Assembly (NCBI GenBank): GCA_017940705.1
Contig: JAGAYB010000199.1
Location: 1 to 7,236, forward strand
DNA from: Selenomonas sp.
Lineage (GTDB): Bacteria > Bacillota_C > Negativicutes > Selenomonadales > Selenomonadaceae
DNA length: 7,236 bases
Direction of reading: 5' to 3'
Positions 1-5,602 of this stretch are shown here, piece by piece (position 1 is the first letter of the stretch; each line of letters opens with the position of its first letter). The position numbers and the translations under genes were made by a program. Below the pieces are notes generated by a model. It was not told the DNA's origin. It worked only from the letters and a program-made list of their open reading frames with translations, and ran no database searches.

Positions 1-485
1 AGAAAGCAAGGGCGAAAAAGATGCAGAAATCCAAGCCGTATTCCGCCGTATAGGCGGCTTAGAAAGATAGCCCATCCTGGCCATGGTTGCATTATTAGTA
101 TTCCGCCGTATAGGCGGCTTAGAAATGTAGCGACCGTGAGCAAAGTAGCTGCAACGAGTATTCCGCCGTATAGGCGGCTTAGAAAAAAGTGCATCCGACA
201 CAAAAGCCCGTAGGCTTGTATTCCGCCGTATAGGCGGCTTAGAAATTCAGTCCATCCACCAATTTTAGGCACAATGTGTATTCCGCCGTATAGGCGGCTT
301 AGAAAACGAATGTAGCCTGTGCCGTTTGCTCCATTGCGTATTCCGCCGTATAGGCGGCTTAGAAAAGGAGCGTGGCAGAGTTATCTGCCAGGATGGTGTA
401 TTCCGCCGTATAGGCGGCTTAGAAAATCAAAGTAGCGGTGTAGCGTTGGTGTTGCCAGTACTCCGCCGAATAGGCGTCATTGGAA
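1..485 (+). CRISPR. CRISPR array, type I-F-like repeat, trailer-side end
   Basis: Seven identical 28-bp repeats start at 38, 98, 158, 218, 278, 338 and 398. The last five bases of another repeat are at 1-5, and a degenerate terminal repeat is at 458-485. The eight spacers are each exactly 32 bp (6-37, 66-97, 126-157, 186-217, 246-277, 306-337, 366-397, 426-457). The repeat begins GTATTCCGCC and ends GGCGGCTTAGAAA. Its CCGCC/GGCGG stem closes a GTATA loop, and the last eight bases, CTTAGAAA, match the 5' handle of type I-F crRNAs. Compared from memory with enterobacterial I-F repeats it differs at about six positions, two of which (7 and 19) are a compensatory pair in the stem. Repeat direction and decay of the last copy both imply + strand transcription with the leader off the left edge. 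No cas gene is in the window. The subtype is inferred from the repeat alone; an I-E assignment is less likely because of the 3' end. Confidence 0.97.
458..485 (+). repeat. Degenerate terminal CRISPR repeat
   Basis: This copy keeps the 60-bp register but differs from the consensus at six of 28 positions (repeat positions 4, 12, 20, 22, 24, 26). Four changes fall in the last nine bases, so the hairpin loses its outer C-G pair and the handle reads CATTGGAA instead of CTTAGAAA. Decay concentrated at the 3' end of the final repeat is the usual sign of the trailer end of an array. The weakened hairpin may reduce Cas6-type cleavage after spacer 8. Confidence 0.9.
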
Positions 486-644
486 TGATTGATTTGCAGT
501 GATTATGGAACGAACAGGCGCTCCTTGATATGTTGTTTAGAAGAATTGTTTTGCAAAATTGAAGGCGCAAGCAACGCAGGAAAAGTATAAAAGAAGGTGA
601 ATATAATATATAAATTGATATAAATCATTCAAGGAGGCAGCGAT
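486..644. other. Gene-free spacer between CRISPR trailer and the PanE-like gene
   Basis: I find no convincing gene, tRNA or intrinsic terminator in this stretch. The right half is AT-rich and holds possible -10 elements for the next gene: TATAAT at 602-607 (TG two bases upstream) and TGATATAAA at 616-624, an extended -10 form. Neither has a good -35 at 16-18 bp. The TATAAT copy would give a transcript start near 614, leaving room for the AAGGAGG ribosome binding site at 631-637. A weak repeat-like segment at 516-543 is treated under findings. Confidence 0.5.
602..607 (+). promoter_or_regulatory. Possible -10 element for the PanE-like gene
   Basis: TATAAT is a perfect -10 consensus hexamer, but it sits in an AT-rich run where such matches arise by chance. 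The hexamer 17 bp upstream (579-584, GGAAAA) is not a -35 match. A second candidate, the extended -10 TGATATAAA at 616-624, would start the transcript on top of the ribosome binding site and is less likely. Confidence 0.3.
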
Positions 645-1571
645 ATGAAATTTTGTATCTTTGGTGCCGGGGGCACAGGGGGGACGCTGGCGGCTTATCT
701 GGCTTTGGCCGGTAATGATGTGACAGTGGTGGCGCGTGGGGCGCATTTGGCGGCGATTCAGGCGCAGGGGCTGACGCTGCAGACCAATCACCGCGGCACA
801 GTGCAGGTGGCCGGGATTAAAGCCTGCACTGCGGAAAATTACGATGATGTGCCTGATGTGTTATTTGTCTGCGTGAAGTATTACAATATTGAAGATGCTA
901 TCGCCTTTGCCAAGGAGAAAATGACGCCGCAAACGCTGATTGTGCCGGTGCTGAATGTCTTTGGGACGGGCGGCGTTATGCAGGCGCAGCTGCCGGAACT
1001 TACCTGCCTTGACGGCTGTATTTACGTTATGAGTGAAATCAAAGAGCCAGGGGTAATTTATCAGTCGGATAAGATGCTCCGCGTGATATACGGCTATCGT
1101 CCGCAGCAGGAGCAAAAGCTGTTGGAAACGGCTCAAAAGCTGGAGAAGGTGCTCAATGAGGCTGATATCAAGGGGCATTTCAGTGATAATATAATTCGTG
1201 ACGCTCTGCAAAAATTTGCCTTTGTTTCCCCAGCCGCCGCTGCCGGCGCTTATTTGGCGGTTACCAGCGAAAAGTTTCAGCAGCCCGGGGAGGCCAGGGA
1301 TTTGTTTAGCGGTCTGATAAAAGAAGTGGAATCCTTGGGCGGTGCCATGGGGGTTACCTTTAAACAGGATCTGACAGAGGTCGGCTTAAAAATCATGGAC
1401 GCACTAAAGGCTGGTTCTACCATGTCCATGCAGCGCGATATTCAGAAGGGCAGGCAGTCGGAGTTTGCCGGGCTGGTGGACAGAGTGGTCAGCCTGGGGC
1501 ACGAGTATGGCGTAGCTGTACCGCTGTATGAAAAAATCAGTCAGTGGGGCAAGGAGCAGCACCTGGTTTGA
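645..1571 (+). CDS. Ketopantoate reductase-family (ApbA/PanE-like) NAD(P)-dependent oxidoreductase
   Basis: A 308-residue protein of normal length for the ApbA/PanE family, whose founding member reduces 2-dehydropantoate to pantoate with NADPH in pantothenate and CoA synthesis. The N-terminal Rossmann fold has GAGGTG at residues 7-12 and R31, where the family binds the NADPH 2'-phosphate. K78 (VCVKYY) and N104 (VLNVFG) fit conserved positions. The C-terminal helical domain has the expected catalytic lysine at K190, S261 in SMQRD and E273 in GRQSEF. However, the two asparagines that follow the lysine at +4 and +8 in E. coli PanE are V194 and A198 here, so the true substrate may not be ketopantoate. 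The start is supported by AAGGAGG at 631-637, 7 nt upstream of ATG. It is cytoplasmic, with no signal peptide. The gene stands alone between the CRISPR array and the cobamide genes, 93 bp before pduX, and no other pantothenate gene is nearby. Family membership is secure; the exact reaction is not. Confidence 0.9.
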   Translation: MKFCIFGAGGTGGTLAAYLALAGNDVTVVARGAHLAAIQAQGLTLQTNHRGTVQVAGIKACTAENYDDVPDVLFVCVKYYNIEDAIAFAKEKMTPQTLIVPVLNVFGTGGVMQAQLPELTCLDGCIYVMSEIKEPGVIYQSDKMLRVIYGYRPQQEQKLLETAQKLEKVLNEADIKGHFSDNIIRDALQKFAFVSPAAAAGAYLAVTSEKFQQPGEARDLFSGLIKEVESLGGAMGVTFKQDLTEVGLKIMDALKAGSTMSMQRDIQKGRQSEFAGLVDRVVSLGHEYGVAVPLYEKISQWGKEQHLV

Positions 1572-1598
1572 CATTTGCGCCCCGGGGGAGCATGGATT

Positions 1599-1627
1599 TT
1601 GACGGTCAATTATGGTATCATATCTAC
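1599..1627 (+). promoter_or_regulatory. Possible promoter and palindromic site before pduX
   Basis: The 93-bp gap before pduX contains the inverted repeat TTGAC-G-GTCAA at 1599-1609. Just after it is an extended -10-like TGGTATCAT (1613-1621), whose hexamer TATCAT matches the consensus at five of six positions. TTGACG at 1599-1604 looks like a -35, but it is 11 bp from TATCAT, and at 16 bp it meets only the poor hexamer TATCTA (1621-1626). The palindrome could be an operator overlapping the promoter. No B12 box or large foldable leader is present, so control by a cobalamin riboswitch is not supported here. Confidence 0.3.
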
Positions 1628-1664
1628 AAACGTTAAAATTTGTGCGTAACTCTGGAGTCTATAG

Positions 1665-2531
1665 ATGAAAATTGTGGTGCGTGTACCTGGTTCCTGTGGG
1701 GAACTGGTGCAGGGCTGGTCAGAGGGAAGTCCCTTTTTGGGCACCTGCCCGATAAATAAATATACGACGGTGGAGGTCAGCAGCGATTTTTCCGGCCAGT
1801 ATGGCTTGGGGGAAAAATCCCTGCTGGCCTTGTCGTTGACTCTGTCGCGCCTGGGAAAAACGGATTTTTCTTATGGTATCAGGCTGACTTCAGAACTGCC
1901 CCGGGGCAAGGGCATGGCCTCTTCGAGTGCGGACATTGCCGCGGTGGTTGTGGCGGTCATGGAGATTTTAGGGCAGCCCTGGACGGAGCAGTTTATCATG
2001 GACATTGCCACGACTATCGAACCTACCGATGGCGTGTTCTGCCCGGGGGTTGTGCTGATGAATCATATAACCGGTCAGGTGCTGGCAGGGTATAGGCAGG
2101 TACCTGCCCTGCAGGCGGCTGTTTTTGACCTGGGCGGAACAGTCAATACCTGTGAGCTGCACGCGCAGGTCATTGTTGACAAGTCAAAAATTGACAGTCA
2201 GGCTATGGCCGCCATGCTGGCTGTGTTTCGTGGGGCGATGACCGCGCAGGATGGGGCGGCGCTGGCGCGTGCGGCTGCGCAAAGTGCTTTCTTAAATCAG
2301 GATAATCTGTATAAGCAGGAACTGACCGCGTTGTGGCAGCTCGGTAAAGCCGCCGGGGCTCTCGGCGTAAATGTGGCGCACAGCGGTACGGTAATTGGCC
2401 TGTGGTGGCCGGCGCAGGCCGGGCAGGAAGAAATCTCCCGGCAGGCGGAGGACATTGCCCGGCAGCTGGCGGTTAGTTTTCGGGGAATCGTGCAGTTACG
2501 GCCCGGTGGAGTGGAGGTTAGACGCACATGA
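1665..2531 (+). CDS. pduX: L-threonine kinase, GHMP family (PduX)
   Basis: A 288-residue GHMP-superfamily kinase of the PduX type, which uses ATP to make O-phospho-L-threonine for the aminopropanol linker of cobamides. Characteristic blocks are PGSCGELVQG at residues 8-17, the ATP-binding PRGKGMASSSAD at 79-90, EPTDG at 119-123, and a C-terminal AHSGTVIGL glycine motif at 238-246. Length is typical of PduX (about 290-300). The start has GGAG at 1654-1657, 7 nt before ATG. The gene heads the cobamide block, and its TGA overlaps the cbiA start as ATGA. It is followed two genes later by cobD, whose enzyme uses its product; this context makes threonine kinase far more likely than another small-molecule kinase of the superfamily. 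PduX is best known from Salmonella, where it sits at the end of the pdu operon; here it is with corrin genes. It is cytoplasmic, with no membrane segments. Confidence 0.9.
   Translation: MKIVVRVPGSCGELVQGWSEGSPFLGTCPINKYTTVEVSSDFSGQYGLGEKSLLALSLTLSRLGKTDFSYGIRLTSELPRGKGMASSSADIAAVVVAVMEILGQPWTEQFIMDIATTIEPTDGVFCPGVVLMNHITGQVLAGYRQVPALQAAVFDLGGTVNTCELHAQVIVDKSKIDSQAMAAMLAVFRGAMTAQDGAALARAAAQSAFLNQDNLYKQELTALWQLGKAAGALGVNVAHSGTVIGLWWPAQAGQEEISRQAEDIARQLAVSFRGIVQLRPGGVEVRRT
2095..2108. repeat. Perfect 14-bp palindrome inside pduX
   Basis: GGCAGGTACCTGCC is its own reverse complement. It lies inside a wider alternative hairpin that pairs GCAGGG (2085-2090) with CCCTGC (2107-2112). The bases encode an ordinary part of PduX (around residues 144-149). 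It may be incidental to GC-rich codon choice. Confidence 0.6.
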
Positions 2532-3916
2532 AAAATATACCAAGGATAGTAGTGGCGGCCACGCAATCAGGTGCCGGGAAAACGACCATCGTTACAGGCT
2601 TGCTGGCGGCCTTGCGGCAGCAGGGCCTGCAGGTGCAGTCCTTTAAGGCTGGCCCGGACTATATTGACCCCGGTTATCATGCTTTGGCCAGCGGCCGGCC
2701 GGCCCACAATCTGGACAGCTGGCTGACCGCACCGGAGATTCTGCCGGAAATTCTGGCCACAGAGGCGGCAGGGGCAGATATTGCGATTATTGAGGGCGTG
2801 ATGGGGCTTTATGATGGCGGCCGTCAGGGAATCAGCTCTACGGCGGAGATTGCCAAAATCCTTAAAGCCCCGGTGCTGCTGGTTATAGACGCCAAGTCCA
2901 TGGGGGCATCGGCGGCCGCTATTGCCTTAGGCTTTCGTGAGTATGATAAGAACGTGAATCTGGCCGGGGTTATTATCAATCGTCTGGGCTCGGATACACA
3001 TGAGGCCATGGTACGCGAGGCTATGGCGAAAATAAATATGCCTGTCTACGGGGCTTTGCGCCGCGACGATGGTCTTAGCATGCCCGAGCGTCATTTGGGC
3101 CTGGTGCCGGTGGAGGAAAATCAGGAACGGGCCGTCGTTGCGCACATGGGCGAAGTCGTGGCTAAAAGTGCAGACCTTGATAAAATAATTGCACTGGCCC
3201 GAAGTGCTGCCCCCTTGCCACAGGCAGATACCCTGCCGCTTACGGCAGGGCAGTATAATTGCCGGATTGGCGTGGCCAAGGACGAGGCGTTTTCTTTTTA
3301 TTATCCGGCCAGTCTAAAGGTCCTGGAACGGCTGGGGGCAGAAATCGTCACCTTCAGTCCGCTGCATGACCATGAGGTGCCACCGGTGGACGGACTGCTG
3401 ATTGGCGGGGGCTTTCCCGAAATGTTTGCCGCGCAGCTGGCGGCCAACACCGCCATGCGGCAGGCTCTTTACGGCCTGGCACAGAAGGGCATGCCAATAT
3501 TGGCAGAGTGCGGTGGCTATATGTATATGAAGGAAAGTTTGCAGGATTTTGCGGGCAACAGCCATGCTATGGTCGGCGCTTTGCCCGGGCGGACGGAAAT
3601 GACGGCTAAGCTGCAAATGGTTGGTTATGTGGAGGCTGAACTGACGGCAGACTCCGTGCTCGGGGGCAAAGGCGAAAAGATACGGGGGCATGAGTTCCAT
3701 TTTTCCCAGGAACAGACGCCGGCAGAAGAGACGGCTGCTTTTATCTTTAGAAAACTCCGCAATAATACAAAGTATCCGGCCGGCAGACGGTTTAAAAATG
3801 TGCTGGGCAGTTATCTGCATCTGCATTTTGCCGGCTGTCCGCAGGCGGCGGTAAATTTTGTCAGCCAGTGTGCCGCCTACAGGCAGAAACGAGGACAGGA
3901 AAATGGAAAAATTTGA
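2528..3916 (+). CDS. cbiA: Cobyrinate a,c-diamide synthase (CbiA)
   Basis: A 462-residue protein, normal for CbiA/CobB, which uses ATP and glutamine to amidate the a and c carboxylates of cobyrinate. The N-terminal synthetase domain (about residues 1-235) has the P-loop SGAGKTT at 14-20, the substrate block FKAGPDYIDPGYH at 39-51, and IIEGVMGLYDG at 87-97. The C-terminal class I-type glutamine amidotransferase domain (about 245-450) has the nucleophile C328 in AECGGY and histidines H431 and H433 in GSYLHLHF. The ATG overlaps the pduX stop by 4 bp; GGAGG at 2513-2517 lies 10 nt upstream, so translational coupling is likely. The 3' end overlaps cobD by 14 bp. In an anaerobe the substrate is expected to be cobyrinic acid (cobalt inserted early), hence CbiA rather than the aerobic hydrogenobyrinate enzyme CobB; that choice is an inference. 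No key residue appears to be missing. Confidence 0.95.
   Translation: MKNIPRIVVAATQSGAGKTTIVTGLLAALRQQGLQVQSFKAGPDYIDPGYHALASGRPAHNLDSWLTAPEILPEILATEAAGADIAIIEGVMGLYDGGRQGISSTAEIAKILKAPVLLVIDAKSMGASAAAIALGFREYDKNVNLAGVIINRLGSDTHEAMVREAMAKINMPVYGALRRDDGLSMPERHLGLVPVEENQERAVVAHMGEVVAKSADLDKIIALARSAAPLPQADTLPLTAGQYNCRIGVAKDEAFSFYYPASLKVLERLGAEIVTFSPLHDHEVPPVDGLLIGGGFPEMFAAQLAANTAMRQALYGLAQKGMPILAECGGYMYMKESLQDFAGNSHAMVGALPGRTEMTAKLQMVGYVEAELTADSVLGGKGEKIRGHEFHFSQEQTPAEETAAFIFRKLRNNTKYPAGRRFKNVLGSYLHLHFAGCPQAAVNFVSQCAAYRQKRGQENGKI
3231..3250. repeat. Perfect inverted repeat (8-bp stem, 4-nt loop) at the CbiA domain junction
   Basis: CCCTGCCG at 3231-3238 pairs perfectly with CGGCAGGG at 3243-3250 around the loop CTTA. 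It falls at codons for about residues 235-241, in the linker between the synthetase and glutaminase domains. No T-run follows (CAGTATAATT), so it is not an intrinsic terminator. Confidence 0.8.
3891..3894 (+). promoter_or_regulatory. Ribosome binding site that decides the cobD start
   Basis: GAGG lies 8 nt before the ATG at 3903. The alternative in-frame ATG at 3858 would add 15 residues (MSASVPPTGRNEDRK) unlike any CobD N-terminus I know, has no good binding site, and would deepen the overlap with cbiA to 59 bp. Confidence 0.65.
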
Positions 3917-4973
3917 GCATGGCGGCAATATATATCGTAAGGCTCCGCACGGGGGGACGTGGCTTGATTTTTCCGCTAATATAAATCCCCTGGGGCTGGC
4001 CCCTGAGGTAAGTGCGGCCATTGCTAAAAATATTGCCGGGATTGTTCATTATCCGGATCCGGAGGCACGGCAGGTAAAGCAGGCAATTGGTGAGCATTAT
4101 GGTATCGCTTGTGAACAGCTTATTTTGGGCAATGGCGCGGCGGAGCTTTTTTACTTATTTCTGCAGGTTATCCGGCCGCAGAAAGTAGGGCTGCCGGTGC
4201 CGTCGTTCAGTGATTACCAACGGGCAGCAGAGGCCGTCGGCGCAGAACTTTTGTTTTCGCCTTTGCCGGCAGAATCTGACTTTGCGGTGGACTTTGCCCG
4301 GCTTGAGTATGAACTCGGCGCGGTGGACTGCATCTTTCTGGGCAATCCCAACAATCCCACCGGCCAGCTGCTAAAAAGAGAACAGCTGACAAGATTTTTG
4401 GCGTTTACGGAAAGCCGGCAGATATGGACGGTAGTTGACGAGTCATTTTTGGATTTTCTGCCTGCTGACAATATGTATAGTGTCAGGGATTTGACTTGTC
4501 AGTATAAGCACCTGTTTGTAGTCCGCTCTTTGACGAAGTTTTACGCTATGCCGGGGCTGCGGCTGGGCTTTGCCAGTGGTCATGCGGCGCTTATTGAGCG
4601 GTTGGAGCAGGCTAAGGACGTCTGGAATGTCAACAGTCTGGCGCAGGTGGCAGGTGTTGCGGCTTTGGGCTTAAAGGAGTATCATAAAATGAGCCGGGCA
4701 TTTGTAAAGACGGAAAAAGACTGGCTGTATGAGCAGCTGCTGGCCATCAGGGGCCTTAAGCCGCTCTTCCCCAGCGTGAATTTTATCATGGTGAATGTAG
4801 AACAAACCGGCCTTACCAGCAGCGAGCTGGCCGCCAACATGCGGCAGCAGGGTGTTTTGGTGCGTGACTGTGCCAATTATACAGGGCTGGCAGGACGGCA
4901 GTATATCCGCGTGGCGGTGCGCAGCCGGGCCGAGAATGAACAAATGCTCAAAGCATTGGAGGCAGTAGTTTGA
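3903..4973 (+). CDS. cobD: L-threonine-O-3-phosphate decarboxylase (CobD)
   Basis: A 356-residue PLP-dependent class I/II aminotransferase-fold enzyme. CobD decarboxylates L-threonine-O-3-phosphate to (R)-1-aminopropan-2-ol phosphate, which CbiB then joins to the corrin ring. It begins MEKFEHGGN followed by DFSANINPLG (22-31), a typical CobD N-terminus. Fold landmarks are GNPNNPTG at 147-154, D179 in VVDESF (pyridine nitrogen), the Schiff-base lysine K212 in SLTKFYAMPG, R220 in GLRLGF (phosphate site), and R336 in YIRVAVR (substrate carboxylate). Histidinol-phosphate aminotransferase is the closest alternative, but the start, the SLTKFYAMPGLRLG block and the neighbouring pduX, cbiA and cobC genes favour CobD. 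The chosen ATG overlaps cbiA by 14 bp. Its TGA overlaps the cobC TTG start. There is no C-terminal extension of the kind seen in some CobD fusions. Confidence 0.93.
   Translation: MEKFEHGGNIYRKAPHGGTWLDFSANINPLGLAPEVSAAIAKNIAGIVHYPDPEARQVKQAIGEHYGIACEQLILGNGAAELFYLFLQVIRPQKVGLPVPSFSDYQRAAEAVGAELLFSPLPAESDFAVDFARLEYELGAVDCIFLGNPNNPTGQLLKREQLTRFLAFTESRQIWTVVDESFLDFLPADNMYSVRDLTCQYKHLFVVRSLTKFYAMPGLRLGFASGHAALIERLEQAKDVWNVNSLAQVAGVAALGLKEYHKMSRAFVKTEKDWLYEQLLAIRGLKPLFPSVNFIMVNVEQTGLTSSELAANMRQQGVLVRDCANYTGLAGRQYIRVAVRSRAENEQMLKALEAVV
4958..4962 (+). promoter_or_regulatory. Ribosome binding site supporting a TTG start for cobC
   Basis: GGAGG lies 7 nt upstream of TTG at 4970-4972, inside the end of cobD. 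No in-frame ATG or GTG nearby preserves the N-terminal beta strand and catalytic RHG motif, so TTG is the credible start. It shares bases with the cobD stop in TTGA. Confidence 0.85.
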
Positions 4974-5602
4974 CAAAGGTTATTTTTATTCGTCATGGAC
5001 AGACGGAGTGGAATGTGACGGGGCGCTATCAAGGGCAGTCAGATGTGCAGCTCACGGCAGAAGGCCGCAGGCAGGCCGAGAAACTGGCGGCAGATTTCCC
5101 TGTGGATACGGTAGACGCGGTATATGCCAGTGATTTACAGCGTGCCATGGTCACGGCAGAAACGATTGCGCAGAAATTTGGCCTGCCAGTGCAGGCAGAA
5201 CCGGCCTTTCGGGAAGTTAGTTTCGGCAAATGGGAGGGCCTGACCTATCAGCAGATTGTGGCCGAGTGGGAAGAGGGCATGACTAATTTCCTGCAGCACC
5301 CGGATATTTTGGAAATTCCCGGTGGTGAGACTTTCCCGGCAGTGCAGAAAAGGGCCACGGACAAATTGCAGGAACTGGTAAAAAAGCATGACGGCCAGAC
5401 CATCGTGGTGGTGGCCCATGGCGCTGTGCTGCGTACCATGCTGACTGCGGCGCTGCACATGCCGCTGCAGTATTTGTGGAGTATAAGGCAGTTTAATACT
5501 GCGGTCAATATCGTGCGTTATGATGAAGGGGCCAATGCGACTGTGGAATTATTAAACAGTACGGCTCATTTAGGCAACTCAGTACAGAGGGGGATAATAT
5601 AA
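4970..5602 (+). CDS. cobC: Alpha-ribazole phosphatase, histidine phosphatase family (CobC)
   Basis: A 210-residue histidine phosphatase of the phosphoglycerate mutase-like family. CobC removes the 5'-phosphate from alpha-ribazole phosphate or from the cobamide phosphate, a late step of lower-ligand assembly. The catalytic set is visible: the phosphohistidine H9 in FIRHGQTEWN, R58 in SDLQRAM, E82 in FREVSFGKWEG, and H150 in VVVAHGAVLR. PGGETF lies at 117-122. The start is TTG with GGAGG 7 nt upstream, and the first codon overlaps the cobD stop. The family is broad (GpmB-like phosphatases and mutases look alike), so the specific role rests on position directly after cobD; overall I favour CobC. 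If this lineage makes phenolyl cobamides, as Sporomusa does, the natural substrate could be a ribosyl-phenol phosphate. The stop TAA shares one base with the next ATG (TAATG), suggesting translational coupling to the epimerase gene. Confidence 0.83.
   Translation: MTKVIFIRHGQTEWNVTGRYQGQSDVQLTAEGRRQAEKLAADFPVDTVDAVYASDLQRAMVTAETIAQKFGLPVQAEPAFREVSFGKWEGLTYQQIVAEWEEGMTNFLQHPDILEIPGGETFPAVQKRATDKLQELVKKHDGQTIVVVAHGAVLRTMLTAALHMPLQYLWSIRQFNTAVNIVRYDEGANATVELLNSTAHLGNSVQRGII

Noticed and set aside
486..517. A further CRISPR spacer or Tn7-like guide spacer after the degenerate repeat
   Set aside because: No recognisable repeat follows at the expected 60-bp position; the best candidate is shifted and matches only about half the bases. 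There is no transposase gene or end sequence in view.
1580..1588. GC-rich CCCCGGGG palindrome after the PanE-like gene as a terminator
   Set aside because: It has no loop and no following T-run, so it does not fit an intrinsic terminator.
3858..3902. Upstream ATG giving a 371-residue CobD
   Set aside because: The extra 15 residues do not resemble a CobD N-terminus, and the ATG at 3903 has a better-placed binding site.
3314..4021. Long open frame (235 codons) on the minus strand across cbiA and cobD
   Set aside because: It is antisense to well-supported cbiA and cobD, contains no recognisable motif, and is explained by the GC-rich codon pattern of the sense genes.
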